Below the pieces are notes generated by a model. It was not told the origin of the DNA. It saw only the letters and a program-made list of their open reading frames with translations, and ran no database searches. Below are positions 1 through 8,515 of a stretch of DNA of 54,698 bases, in pieces; positions within the stretch are counted from its first letter, which is position 1, and each line of letters begins with the position of its first letter. The stretch is from Planctomycetota bacterium (GTDB lineage Bacteria > Planctomycetota > Uabimicrobiia > Uabimicrobiales > Uabimicrobiaceae), in the NCBI GenBank assembly GCA_029260735.1, contig JAJDCR010000048.1, positions 1 through 54,698 of the forward strand, in the 5' to 3' direction. The translations under genes and the position numbers were made by a program.

Positions 1-368
1 TTAATCGTACTCGTAATCGAAAAAAAAGAAAAGATTACGATTAAGATTTACGATTAAGATTACGAATCGAGTTACGATTTTATCCTGGTACAACTCTCAT
101 AGATATTGAAGTTTCTTAGGAGAATCCAGTAGGGAAATCCGAAAACTTTAAGAAGATGTCTTTTCTTTTTTTTTCTACTGAATTCTGGATTCGGAGTTCT
201 GAATTCCCTAAAAAACGTTTAACTTTGCCTATATTAAACCTGAAACTACACTTTTTTCGCTGCCGAATGTAGGAAAAAAAGCCTGGAAATTAAAAAAAAT
301 TCTTAAGCTTTTGACACTGATTTTACCGTTTTGTGTGGTTATTAGAATTTATGAAAGCTATGGAAGGG
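1..368. other. AT-rich intergenic region with short repeats
   Basis: No gene is seen in this stretch, which lies downstream of the sdh operon. The first 80 bases hold a degenerate repeat of a 12-base unit (TACGATTAAGAT at 36-47 and 49-60, and degraded copies to about 79); an inverted relative occupies 1-19. The remainder is A/T-rich with homopolymer runs, and I see no convincing terminator for sdhB. The repeat is cut by the window edge, so its full extent is unknown. Confidence 0.5.
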
Positions 369-1118
369 TTATTGCTCATTCATTATAACTGCTTTGATAT
401 ATTCCCAATTCATTTTCGCGATATTGGCAGCTGAAATTTGTTTGGGGCATTCTACTTCGCAAGCTAGAGTATTTGTGCAACTGCCAAAACCTTCTTGGTT
501 CATTTGGTTGACCATAGTAATAACCCGTTTTTTTGCTTCTATTTTTCCCTGAGGCAAGCTATTTAAATGTACTACTTTCGCTGAAACAAAAAGCATTGCA
601 GATGAATTTTTGCAAGAAGCGACACATGCTCCACAACCAATACAAGCGGCGGTGTCAAAAGCTTTTTCTGCTTTTTCTTTAGCGATTGGAGTAGAGTTAG
701 CTTCTGGAGCCGCTCCTGTAGACACTGAGATATAGCCATCGGCTTCTATAATACGATCAAACGCACTTCTGTCTACCATTAAGTCTTTGATAATGGGAAA
801 TGCGTTGGCACGCCATGGTTCGATATAAATAGCATCACCATCGCAAAAATGACGCATATGCAATTGGCAAGTGGTAATATTGGGGACTGGTCCGTGAGCT
901 TGGCCATTAATAAAGATACCACATTGCCCACATATTCCTTCTCGGCAATCGTGGTCAAAAACAATAACGCTCTCTCCTTTTTCTATCAACTTTTGATTAA
1001 GAGAATCGAGCATTTCCAAGAACGACATTTCCGGTGAAATATCAGTTACCTGATAGTCGACTATTTTTCCTGGAGTTTGGGCGTTTTGTTGACGCCATAT
1101 TTTTAGTGAAAAATTCAT
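369..1118 (-). CDS. sdhB: Succinate dehydrogenase/fumarate reductase iron-sulfur subunit
   Basis: This is the electron-transfer subunit of complex II, passing electrons between the flavoprotein and the membrane cytochrome b at the inner face of the cytoplasmic membrane. At 249 aa it is the usual length. The N-terminal ferredoxin domain has the [2Fe-2S] ligands C58, C63, C66 and C84. The C-terminal domain has C159, C162, C165 and C169, then C214, C220 and C224, which matches the [4Fe-4S] and [3Fe-4S] pattern of the family. It is the last gene of sdhC-sdhA-sdhB and starts 8 bases after the sdhA stop. Sequence alone does not tell succinate oxidation from fumarate reduction. Confidence 0.95.
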   Translation of the reverse strand: MNFSLKIWRQQNAQTPGKIVDYQVTDISPEMSFLEMLDSLNQKLIEKGESVIVFDHDCREGICGQCGIFINGQAHGPVPNITTCQLHMRHFCDGDAIYIEPWRANAFPIIKDLMVDRSAFDRIIEADGYISVSTGAAPEANSTPIAKEKAEKAFDTAACIGCGACVASCKNSSAMLFVSAKVVHLNSLPQGKIEAKKRVITMVNQMNQEGFGSCTNTLACEVECPKQISAANIAKMNWEYIKAVIMNEQ

Positions 1119-1126
1119 TAACTTTC

Positions 1127-3037
1127 CTATTTGTAGCTTCTTACAGTGGGCTTTACTGTTTCAAACTTTAACTCTTCTTTGTGCAATAGTGGTTTTTCAT
1201 TGTTTTTTTGCCATGCTGCGACATAAGCGAATTCTTGATCGTTGCGAACTCCTTCGCCATCTTCTGTTTGATGTTCTTTGCGAAAATGGGCGCCACAAGA
1301 TTCATCTCGATTAAGGGCATCATGGCACATTAGCTCGGCAAGTTCCAGAAAATCTGCGACCCGTCCTCCTTTTTCTAATTCAGGATTAACTTCGTTGCTA
1401 CTACCAACAACTTTTACATCTTGCCAAAACTCGCTTCTCAAATCCTTGATTGTCTTGATTGCTTTTTCTAAATCCCCGGCATTTCTGTTGATTCCACAAT
1501 TATTCCATAGAGTTTCTCCCAGTCTTTTGTGGAATTGATCGACAGACTGTTTGCCGTTGATGGCAAGTAAGCGCTCTATTTGGTCTTTCGCTCCTTGTTT
1601 GGCTTTGGAAAATGCCGGATGATCTGTTGGAATTTTGCCTGTTTTGATTTCATCTGCTAGGTAATCGCCGATCGTTAGTGGTACAATAAAGTAGCCATCT
1701 ACACATGTTTGCAATAGGGAATTTGCTCCCAAACGATTTGCTCCATGATCAGCAAAGTTGCATTCCCCTATGGCAAAAAGTCCTGGAATAGTTGTCATTA
1801 GATGATAATCGACCCACAATCCTCCCATTGAAAAATGAGCAGCAGGATAGATCTGCATGGGGACCTGGTAAGGATCTTGCCCTGTAATGGTTTGGTACAT
1901 ATCAAATAGATTTCCATAGCGTTCCGCGATAATTTTTTTACCATGTTGTTTTATAGCATCATGAAAATCGAGATAAACACCTTTGCCGCCTGGCCCAATC
2001 CCATATCCAGCGTCACAAACTTCTTTAATTGACCGCGAGGAAATATCGCGCGGAGCAAGATTACCAAAGGAGGGGTATTTTCTTTCTAAGAAATAATCTC
2101 TTTGATCTTCTTTTATTTCGTGGACATTTTTTGTTAGATCTTTTTCTTTAGGAACCCAAATGCGTCCATCGTTACGCAAAGCTTCCGACATCAAAGTTAG
2201 CTTTCCTTGGAAGCCGCCAAAAGGAGGAAGGCTTGTCGGGTGAATTTGAATCAGACTGGGATTGGCAAAGCAAGCTCCTTTTCGGTATGCTTTCCAAATG
2301 GCAGTAACATTGCAATTCATTGCCATCGTTGACAAATAGAAAGCTTTGGCATAACCACCCGTGGCGAGAACTACTGCGTGAGCTGAGTGGCATTCCAATT
2401 CTCCATTGATGAGGTTTCGTGCAATGACACCTCGTGCTTTTCCATCAATAACAACAATATCTAGCATTTCGCGGCGTGTGAATGATTTTACTTTGCCTGT
2501 TTTTATTTGCCGAGAAAGTGCAGAGTAAGCTCCCATCAATATTTGTTGTCCGGTTTGCCCTCTCGCATAAAAAGTACGCTGCACCTGCACCCCGCCGAAA
2601 GATCGGTTGTCTAACATTCCACCATACTCTCTGGCAAATGGCACACCTTGAGCAACACATTGGTCTATGACATTTCCAGAAAGCTCTGCCAAACGATAAA
2701 CATTCGCTTCCCTAGAACGATAGTCTCCGCCTTTAATAGTATCGAAAAAAAGCCGATAGATATTATCACCATCGTTTTTATAGTTTTTGGCAGCGTTGAT
2801 ACCTCCTTGGGCAGCAACAGAATGCGAACGTCTAGGGCTATCTTGAAAACAAAAAACCTTTACATTGTATCCTAATTCTGCAAAAGAAGCTGCAGCAGAA
2901 GCACCTGCAAGCCCAGCACCAACAACAATGATATCCAGCTTTTTTTTGTTGGCGGCGTTGATTAGGCGTACTTGCGATTTGTAAAGAGTCCATTTCTCTT
3001 GGAGAGGACCTTCTGGTATTTGTGCATCTAATTTCAT
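1127..3037 (-). CDS. sdhA: Succinate dehydrogenase/fumarate reductase flavoprotein subunit
   Basis: This is the catalytic FAD subunit that interconverts succinate and fumarate. Over 636 aa it has an N-terminal dinucleotide-binding fold ([14 protein letters not shown], residues about 36-49) and the flavinylation segment SHSVAAQGG, with H72 as the expected covalent FAD attachment site. The substrate-site segments HPTSLPP and APRDISSR and the C-terminal helical domain are also present. It sits between sdhC (3 bases away) and sdhB (8 bases away), so the three genes are almost certainly co-transcribed. The length and the five-helix sdhC partner fit the type B complexes (Bacteroidota, Campylobacterota and others). 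I cannot decide the in vivo direction of the reaction. Confidence 0.95.
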   Translation of the reverse strand: MKLDAQIPEGPLQEKWTLYKSQVRLINAANKKKLDIIVVGAGLAGASAAASFAELGYNVKVFCFQDSPRRSHSVAAQGGINAAKNYKNDGDNIYRLFFDTIKGGDYRSREANVYRLAELSGNVIDQCVAQGVPFAREYGGMLDNRSFGGVQVQRTFYARGQTGQQILMGAYSALSRQIKTGKVKSFTRREMLDIVVIDGKARGVIARNLINGELECHSAHAVVLATGGYAKAFYLSTMAMNCNVTAIWKAYRKGACFANPSLIQIHPTSLPPFGGFQGKLTLMSEALRNDGRIWVPKEKDLTKNVHEIKEDQRDYFLERKYPSFGNLAPRDISSRSIKEVCDAGYGIGPGGKGVYLDFHDAIKQHGKKIIAERYGNLFDMYQTITGQDPYQVPMQIYPAAHFSMGGLWVDYHLMTTIPGLFAIGECNFADHGANRLGANSLLQTCVDGYFIVPLTIGDYLADEIKTGKIPTDHPAFSKAKQGAKDQIERLLAINGKQSVDQFHKRLGETLWNNCGINRNAGDLEKAIKTIKDLRSEFWQDVKVVGSSNEVNPELEKGGRVADFLELAELMCHDALNRDESCGAHFRKEHQTEDGEGVRNDQEFAYVAAWQKNNEKPLLHKEELKFETVKPTVRSYK

Positions 3038-3040
3038 TTT

Positions 3041-3721
3041 TTATCCACTTTGTTGTAAAAATACAGATATGGGAATAAAAGCAAAGCCAAAAGAAACTGC
3101 TATGGCAAAGAAAAATCCTAATTGCCTGGCAAAATAGCTATATTTTTTGTGATGCAGCCCCAAGCTACTGAAAGCACTGGCAACACCATGGACAAGATGA
3201 TAGCCCATAGCGATCATGCAAAAAACATAAAGAACGACATACCAAAGATGGCTAAATGCTTTGATGACAATGTCATATAAGTCTCGATATCCTTGGCTAT
3301 CGATACCAATGCTTCCCCAGTGGTATACATACCAAAAAGTCTTCATGTGGATAATCAAGAAAAACAACAAGATAACTCCGAGGATTCCCATATTTCGACT
3401 TGCCCATTTGCTACTGTGTTGCGGTCGATTACAAGCATAGTGAACACTGCGTACTTGGCGATTTTTTCTTGTTAATAACCAGGCATAAACACAATGCAAC
3501 AAAAGGAAAAAATAAGTTATATACGATGCGATTTTGATAATAATGCTGTTGCTCAAGACATGAGAGTAGTAATTATATTGTAGCTGAGCCTTAGCTTGTG
3601 GTAGTAAAAGTTGTAAATTTCCAGCGAGGTGTATAAGCAAAAACAGGCATAAAAACAAACCTGTCAGAGCCATCACAATTTTTTGTGTTATAGAAGAATA
3701 GAAAACCTTGGGAATATTCAT
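3041..3721 (-). CDS. sdhC: Succinate dehydrogenase cytochrome b subunit, type B
   Basis: This is the membrane anchor that carries haem b and connects complex II to the quinone pool. The 226-aa protein has five hydrophobic helices (about 14-39, 57-84, 110-133, 157-187 and 196-222). Histidines H31 (LIHLAGN), H76 (LLHCVY), H125 (IIHMKTF) and H175 (GYHLVHG) fall in helices one to four, the pattern expected for di-haem ligation in single-subunit type B anchors. No separate sdhD is present, which is consistent with that type. It is the first gene of the operon; a weak AAGGA lies about a dozen bases before the ATG. I see no clear promoter in the short gap to the terminator at 3770. Confidence 0.92.
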   Translation of the reverse strand: MNIPKVFYSSITQKIVMALTGLFLCLFLLIHLAGNLQLLLPQAKAQLQYNYYSHVLSNSIIIKIASYITYFFLLLHCVYAWLLTRKNRQVRSVHYACNRPQHSSKWASRNMGILGVILLFFLIIHMKTFWYVYHWGSIGIDSQGYRDLYDIVIKAFSHLWYVVLYVFCMIAMGYHLVHGVASAFSSLGLHHKKYSYFARQLGFFFAIAVSFGFAFIPISVFLQQSG

Positions 3722-3769
3722 TACAAATGATTTTCCTTATCTAAAAAAATCTTAATTGTTATCCCAAAA

Positions 3770-3807
3770 AAAAAGCCTTGAAATCAATAAAGATTTCAAG
3801 GCTTTTT
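3770..3807 (-). terminator. Rho-independent terminator after the tRNA cluster
   Basis: A perfect 16-bp hairpin (arms 3770-3785 and 3792-3807, loop AATAAA) has a GC-containing core, GCCTTGAAATC, and an A/T run on each side. It can therefore act on both strands. On the minus strand it would end the tRNA transcript just before the sdh operon, and the run of T needed there is supplied by the A stretch at 3766-3774. Confidence 0.85.
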
Positions 3808-3812
3808 ATAAA

Positions 3813-3889
3813 TGGCGAGGTTGACGGGACTCGAACCCGCAACCACCAGATCGACAGTCTGGTATTCTAACCAATTGAACTACAACCCC
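3813..3889 (-). tRNA. tRNA-Asp (GTC), copy 1
   Basis: The reverse complement folds as a cloverleaf with acceptor GGGGTTG/CAACCTC, D-arm, anticodon stem CCAGA/TCTGG with loop CTGTCGA (anticodon GTC) and T-loop GGTTCGAGTCC. CCA is encoded (TGG at 3813-3815). It differs from copy 2 by a covarying pair in the acceptor stem. Confidence 0.97.
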
Positions 3890-3934
3890 ATTTATATAAA
3901 ATTTTGCTAAGAAAATTATTTAGATTTTGCTGAA

Positions 3935-4011
3935 TGGCGAGGTCGACGGGACTCGAACCCGCAACCACCAGATCGACAGTCTGGTATTCTAACCAATTGA
4001 ACTACGACCCC
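3935..4011 (-). tRNA. tRNA-Asp (GTC), copy 2
   Basis: The same 77-base cloverleaf as copy 1, with anticodon loop CTGTCGA and encoded CCA. The acceptor stem reads GGGGTCG/CGACCTC, so the T-A pair at position 6:67 of copy 1 is C-G here. The gene lies 45 bases upstream of copy 1 in transcription order and is probably part of the same transcript. Confidence 0.97.
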
Positions 4012-4038
4012 GTATTTTCTTAACTAAATCAAATTTAC

Positions 4039-4112
4039 TGGGCGATAAGGGACTTGAACCCCTGACATCCTGCTTGTAAGGCAGGCGCTCTAGCCAACTG
4101 AGCTAATCGCCC
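4039..4112 (-). tRNA. tRNA-Val (TAC)
   Basis: The reverse complement begins GGGCGATTAGCTCAGTTGG and has anticodon stem CCTGC/GCAGG with loop CTTACAA (anticodon TAC, valine). The acceptor GGGCGAT/ATCGCCC pairs fully, with discriminator A. Unlike the two Asp genes, no CCA is encoded after the discriminator, so the CCA-adding enzyme would be required. Confidence 0.96.
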
Positions 4113-4132
4113 GAATTCGATTTATCTTCAGA

Positions 4133-4160
4133 AGGATATCATTTTCTTACAAAAAGTCAA
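4133..4160 (-). promoter_or_regulatory. Candidate sigma70 promoter for the tRNA cluster
   Basis: On the minus strand, TTGACT (4155-4160) and TATCCT (4133-4138) are separated by 16 bases, with initiation expected a few bases before tRNA-Val. The -35 box overlaps a small palindrome, AAAAAGTC/GACTTTTT. It matches the consensus at 5/6 and 4/6 positions. Confidence 0.5.
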
Positions 4161-4227
4161 GACTTTTTTATTTTTTTGTTTAAAATTTTCTTTGTTCGGC
4201 TTCACTATGAAAATTTCTCAGAGAGAG

Positions 4228-4256
4228 TTGATCTTTATGAAAAACAAAGCTACAAT
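4228..4256 (+). promoter_or_regulatory. Candidate sigma70 promoter for fmt
   Basis: TTGATC (4228-4233), a 17-base spacer and TACAAT (4251-4256) lie about 85 bases before the fmt start. The -10 box matches 5/6 and the -35 box 4/6 consensus positions. Confidence 0.5.
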
Positions 4257-4341
4257 ACTGAGATATTCTAGATACCTTTTTATTAAATATTAAAGATAAA
4301 GTCTATGTTTTTCCCTTCGAAAAGGAAGTTTAATACTTATT

Positions 4342-5316
4342 ATGAAAATTGTATTCTGGGGCTCGCCTGATTTTGCCGTATACGGCTTGGAGACCCTTTG
4401 CCAATCTCCTGAGCATGAAGTTGTTAGTGTTGTCAGCCAGCCCGATAAGAAGATAGGACGACGAGGCAAAACGCAACCCCCTCCTGTTGCCCAATTTGCC
4501 CACGATCAAAATATTCCTGTCTTGCAACCCTTTAAAGCTAATAATGATGATTTTATCTCTCAGCTAGAGACTCTCTCTCCTGATATTATGGTTATAGCTG
4601 CCTATGGAAAAATTCTTTCGAAAAGAGTTTTGGAATTAGCTCCCCACGGTTGTGTCAATGTCCACTTTTCTCTTCTTCCTAAGTACCGAGGAGCTTCTCC
4701 TATCACTTCTTCTATTTTAGAAGGAGATAGTGAAACAGGGGTGAGCATAATGCGTCTAGTAAAAAAGATGGATACAGGGCCTGTTTATCGTAGTCAAAAA
4801 ATTTCTATTGGAGAAGAGGATACTACTGGAACTCTACAGGAGCGGTTAGGAAAGCTATCGGGAGCTTTGCTCTTAGATGTACTCCCCTTGATTGAAGGAG
4901 GAGATATTTCTCCTATTGAACAAGATCATGAAAAAGCGAGCTACTGCTATACTTTAGAAAAAAAAGAGGGAAAAATTCCTTGGGATAAACCAGCATCGTA
5001 TCTTGCCCGTTTTATTCGAGCTATGCACCCCTGGCCAACGGCACATAGCCGTTTACATCGAAATCGCTTTCCTAAAAAGGATGAATATGTTATTATTCAT
5101 GAGGCGAAGGAAGCTCCTCTAGAAGAGAGTATGGCGAACAGTGCTTGCTTGCCTGGAACTGTCCTGGAAGTTACTAAGGAGGATATTCTTGTTCAGACAG
5201 GGAAAGGGGGCTTAAAGGTGTGGACTATTCAAAAAGCAGGAAAATCTCCTCTCTCTGTTTCGGAGTTTTTGCGAGGAACTCCTATTGAAGTAGGTGATAA
5301 CTTCTATCATGAATGA
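4342..5316 (+). CDS. fmt: Methionyl-tRNA formyltransferase
   Basis: This enzyme transfers a formyl group from 10-formyl-tetrahydrofolate to Met-tRNAfMet for translation initiation. The 324-aa length is standard. The N-terminal formyltransferase domain begins MKIVFWGSPDFA and contains the family signature SLLPKYRG (110-117), with the catalytic residues expected at N106, H108 and D144 (the last in KKMDTGP). The C-terminal OB-like domain begins near residue 205 and includes AMHPWPTA. Deformylase (def), often a neighbour, is not next to it here. The kinase gene downstream begins 82 bases after the stop. Confidence 0.96.
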   Translation: MKIVFWGSPDFAVYGLETLCQSPEHEVVSVVSQPDKKIGRRGKTQPPPVAQFAHDQNIPVLQPFKANNDDFISQLETLSPDIMVIAAYGKILSKRVLELAPHGCVNVHFSLLPKYRGASPITSSILEGDSETGVSIMRLVKKMDTGPVYRSQKISIGEEDTTGTLQERLGKLSGALLLDVLPLIEGGDISPIEQDHEKASYCYTLEKKEGKIPWDKPASYLARFIRAMHPWPTAHSRLHRNRFPKKDEYVIIHEAKEAPLEESMANSACLPGTVLEVTKEDILVQTGKGGLKVWTIQKAGKSPLSVSEFLRGTPIEVGDNFYHE

Positions 5317-5398
5317 AAAGAAAATTAAGAACAAAAAACAAGGTGAGAAATCAAACAAAATTTTGGAATAGAGCAATAGCCGAACGAAAGGTAAAGTT

Positions 5399-8149
5399 AT
5401 GAGTGAAAATTCAAATCCTTCCGAAAACCTTCCTGAAGAAAACTTGAATAAAAAAGATGAAGGGGTAGGCCAAGATACAGACCAAACCATGAAAGTACCT
5501 ACGTTTGGGGATGAGAGTAAAAAAAGCTCTAATAAAAAAGATGAAGAGGTAGGCCAAGACACAGACCAAACCATGAAAATACCTACGTTTGGAGATGAGA
5601 GTAAAAAAAGCTCTAATGATGCCAGTGAGGTGAAAAATATAGTTGATGAAACAATTATAGACACTGCATTTGGGGAAGAGAGTCAAAAAACTCCTGATGA
5701 GACTAGTAATATTGAAGATGAAACGATTAAAGACACTTCCTTTGGCGAAGAGAGCCAAAAAACTAGCGATGCCAGTGAAGAAACTCTCACTGATGAATCC
5801 TTTGGAGATGAGAGCAGTAGTTCCTCCGATTCAGCTAATGAGCTAGAGGGTTATATCTCTGAAACTGTTGGTACCGGTAAGTCTGCACCCAAAACAGTTG
5901 GCAATAACGTGGTTAAAGATGAAACTCTAAGTGATGAGAGTCTTGGCGATGATCATGATTTGTCTTTGAAAGATGAAACTCTAAGTGAGGCTCTCAGTGA
6001 GAAAAATTCTGGTGATACTCCTGTTCGCGATGAAACCCTTAGCGACCCGATTGATGATTCGATGATAGATGAAGACGATTATCAGGGACCACCTCGGACA
6101 AGAGGAGAAGAGATTCCTGATGAGACAGTTATTGAAACGAGTAGCAGATTAGATACGAGAAAGCTTGAATTGCGCATCACTAAGTTGAAACAAAAACTGT
6201 TGCGTCGTAGTACTGATGATATGTATGAGATTGAACATGAGTTTGCTCGTGGAGGTATGGGGGTTATTCACTGTGTCTATGACCGCAACCTTCATCGTAA
6301 TCTCGCTATGAAAATATTGCAACCCCCCAAATCAGGTAGCGACCAAGAAACAAAAACCACTATCGAGCAGTTTGCGGAAGAAGCTCAAATAACAGCCCAG
6401 TTAGAACACCCTAATATCATACCTGTTCACGATATGGGGGTTTTGAATGATGGAAATATTTACTTTACTATGAAAATGGTGGGAGGAGAACCTCTTAGTG
6501 CCATTATTGAAAAACTGAGAAAAAATGATTCAGGGTACTGGAAAGAGTATACTTTACACAAAAGGCTAGTTATTTTTCGTAAAGTTTGTGACGCCATTGC
6601 TTTTGCTCATTCCCGTCAAGTAATACATAGAGATATTAAACCTGCTAATATCATGGTGGGCCATTACGGGGAAGTACTTTTAATGGACTGGGGGTTAGCT
6701 AAATTTATTGGTTCTAGCGACGAAAGTGATCCTACGGTGCCCGCGGTTCACTCTTTGCGTTTTGATGATGATTTTGATGTGACCTCTGATGGAACAATTC
6801 AAGGAAGCCCACTTTATATGTCACCAGAACAAGCTTCGGGGAAGGCTTCCGAAGTCGATGAGGTTAGTGATGTCTATCTACTAGGAGCAACTTTATATCA
6901 TCTCATGACCTATTATACTCCTCACACCGGCAAAAACATTATTGCGATTCTCTCTAGTATTAAAAAAGGAAAAATTGTTCCTCCTCAAGAAATTAGTCCG
7001 AGTGAACAAATTCCTCAAGAGCTCCAACATATTATTATGAAAGCGATGTCTTTGAAAAAAGAAAATCGTTACCAAAGTGTCGCCGAGATGGCGGGGGCTA
7101 TTGATGTTTTTATGGCCGGACATATTGTTTCAACTCCATTAAAATTTCGAGCAGGCCAATTCATTATTCATAAAGGAGAAACAGGAACCGAAGGTTATGT
7201 TATCCTAAAGGGGTATGTGAAAGTTTTTCAAACTATCGGTAATAAAGATATATTGATTGCTAACTTAGGTCCAGGAGATGTTGTTGGGGAAATGGCGATT
7301 ATCTCTTCTCAGCGTCGTTCTGCTAACGTTATGGCAACAGAAGACACGGAAGTTTTAATTATCGATAGAAAGAGATTGCAAGAGGTGCTCGAAAGAATGC
7401 CTCCATGGATGGGAAAAATCGTCTTTGCTTTAGCCAATCGTTTACTTAAGGCAAACGAGGCAGTTCATCCGCTTAAATTAGAGGACCCTCCTTTTCAGAT
7501 TTTGAATCAACTTTCTTTTATCTGTTTGAGTCAAGCAGAGAGAGAAAATAAACCTTTAGAAAAGTTGAATCTAAATATAGAGAGTATTACTCAGCAAATT
7601 GCTGGTTTGCTTTGTATAACTCGCAATCAAGTAGAGCCCGTAATTAAAAACTTTATTGCAAGCGAGATTTGTGAGCGGGTAAATGCCGATATTTTTCAGA
7701 TAAAAGACTTTTCTCTTTTCTATCAACTCATTAGTTACCTTCATCAAATTTTTGCTATTGATGCAAGCTTAGCGATAAAAAATTTACCAGAGCCAGATTT
7801 GAAAACAAAAGTTGCTGTCACTACTATTGCAGAAACTCTTTCTGATAAGATAAGAAAAATTACAGAAAGTGGCCAAATTAATGATGTATCAGCAAAGGAA
7901 ACTCGGCGGCTAAATACGGCAGAAGGCGAGAAGGAGTGGACAGAAAAAAATGTCCAAAGCCTAGATGATATTCAAAATGCAGATGCAACAAAAGAAGTAG
8001 AGGCTATTGTCAGAAGTCGGCTAAAAGAAATCGAAGAAACCTTGAGAGAGTTTGGGCTAACTAACTCTATTCATGTTAATTATGATATTCGGGCGACTGG
8101 AGAAGACGGCTCTAAGCTTTCTGTTAAAGGCGAATTAAATCACGGATAG
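5399..8149 (+). CDS. Ser/Thr kinase with acidic Thr-rich tail and cyclic-nucleotide-binding domain
   Basis: A 916-aa Hanks-type kinase. Residues 1-250 are acidic and disordered, with repeated DET-x-x-D units. The kinase domain (about 276-572) has the glycine loop ARGGMG (283-288), K305, HRDIKPAN with D412 and N417, DWG (430-432) in place of DFG, and SPE (475-477) in place of APE. DWG is a common bacterial variant and all catalytic residues are present. Residues about 578-690 form a Crp-type cNMP-binding domain; its phosphate cassette GEMAIISSQRRSA retains the Glu and Arg that bind cyclic nucleotide. The C-terminal 220 residues are largely helical and unassigned. No membrane segment is seen, so it is probably cytoplasmic. 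A GAAAGG ribosome site precedes the ATG. Binding of cAMP or cGMP probably controls the kinase. Confidence 0.9.
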   Translation: MSENSNPSENLPEENLNKKDEGVGQDTDQTMKVPTFGDESKKSSNKKDEEVGQDTDQTMKIPTFGDESKKSSNDASEVKNIVDETIIDTAFGEESQKTPDETSNIEDETIKDTSFGEESQKTSDASEETLTDESFGDESSSSSDSANELEGYISETVGTGKSAPKTVGNNVVKDETLSDESLGDDHDLSLKDETLSEALSEKNSGDTPVRDETLSDPIDDSMIDEDDYQGPPRTRGEEIPDETVIETSSRLDTRKLELRITKLKQKLLRRSTDDMYEIEHEFARGGMGVIHCVYDRNLHRNLAMKILQPPKSGSDQETKTTIEQFAEEAQITAQLEHPNIIPVHDMGVLNDGNIYFTMKMVGGEPLSAIIEKLRKNDSGYWKEYTLHKRLVIFRKVCDAIAFAHSRQVIHRDIKPANIMVGHYGEVLLMDWGLAKFIGSSDESDPTVPAVHSLRFDDDFDVTSDGTIQGSPLYMSPEQASGKASEVDEVSDVYLLGATLYHLMTYYTPHTGKNIIAILSSIKKGKIVPPQEISPSEQIPQELQHIIMKAMSLKKENRYQSVAEMAGAIDVFMAGHIVSTPLKFRAGQFIIHKGETGTEGYVILKGYVKVFQTIGNKDILIANLGPGDVVGEMAIISSQRRSANVMATEDTEVLIIDRKRLQEVLERMPPWMGKIVFALANRLLKANEAVHPLKLEDPPFQILNQLSFICLSQAERENKPLEKLNLNIESITQQIAGLLCITRNQVEPVIKNFIASEICERVNADIFQIKDFSLFYQLISYLHQIFAIDASLAIKNLPEPDLKTKVAVTTIAETLSDKIRKITESGQINDVSAKETRRLNTAEGEKEWTEKNVQSLDDIQNADATKEVEAIVRSRLKEIEETLREFGLTNSIHVNYDIRATGEDGSKLSVKGELNHG
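5447..5614 (+). repeat. Tandem 84-bp in-frame duplication in the kinase tail
   Basis: Two copies of an 84-base unit (5447-5530 and 5531-5614) encode 28-residue repeats that differ at only a few positions. The few silent and conservative changes indicate a recent duplication. Each unit contains the segment QTMK(V/I)PTFGDES. Confidence 0.9.
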
Positions 8150-8159
8150 TAATACTCAA

Positions 8160-8501
8160 CCGTTAGATTATGCACGGGTGGAGGGTAAGGCTCCCGCCGC
8201 GCCGGGGTTGTGCCAAGATAAAAATATCAGGAAGCCTTGCACACCCCCTGTTCGGCAGGAGCACCCGCGATCTAAAACGTTTTTTCAATATGAAACCTAT
8301 GATCCTGTGAGTGTGCCTTAATGCCATCAGGAACCAAGCACAACCCCTGCTCGGCAGGAGCCTCGCCCTCCAGGGAACATAAGCATATGCGCGGTTTTAG
8401 ATAATCTTTTTCAAAAACGGTTTCAGATAAGCCTCACCCTCCAGGGAAAATGATCCTTAGAGAGGTTTTGGATAATCTTTTTCTTTAACGGTTTCAGATA
8501 A
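8160..8501. repeat. Structured intergenic repeat element, copy A
   Basis: This 366-base gap (8150-8515) carries no gene. It holds a GC-rich left arm near 8186-8212 (CTCCCGCCGCGCCGGGGTTG) that can pair with two alternative right arms, near 8240-8263 and 8339-8361 (both ending TCGGCAGGAGC). A 71-base tandem repeat follows (8360-8430 and 8431-8501, each starting GCCTC(G/A)CCCTCCAGGGAA). The same parts in the same order recur at 26981-27181, so this is a dispersed repeat and not a local hairpin. No coding capacity is seen. Confidence 0.8.
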
Positions 8502-8515
8502 ACCTTGCTCCCCAC

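Noticed and set aside
1127..3721. Naming the complex specifically as fumarate reductase
   Set aside because: Type B complex II enzymes cannot be separated into succinate dehydrogenase and fumarate reductase by sequence inspection alone.
5411..5758. 115- and 150-aa minus-strand frames under the kinase tail
   Set aside because: They mirror the repetitive acidic tail of the kinase; the low-complexity sequence explains the absence of stops.
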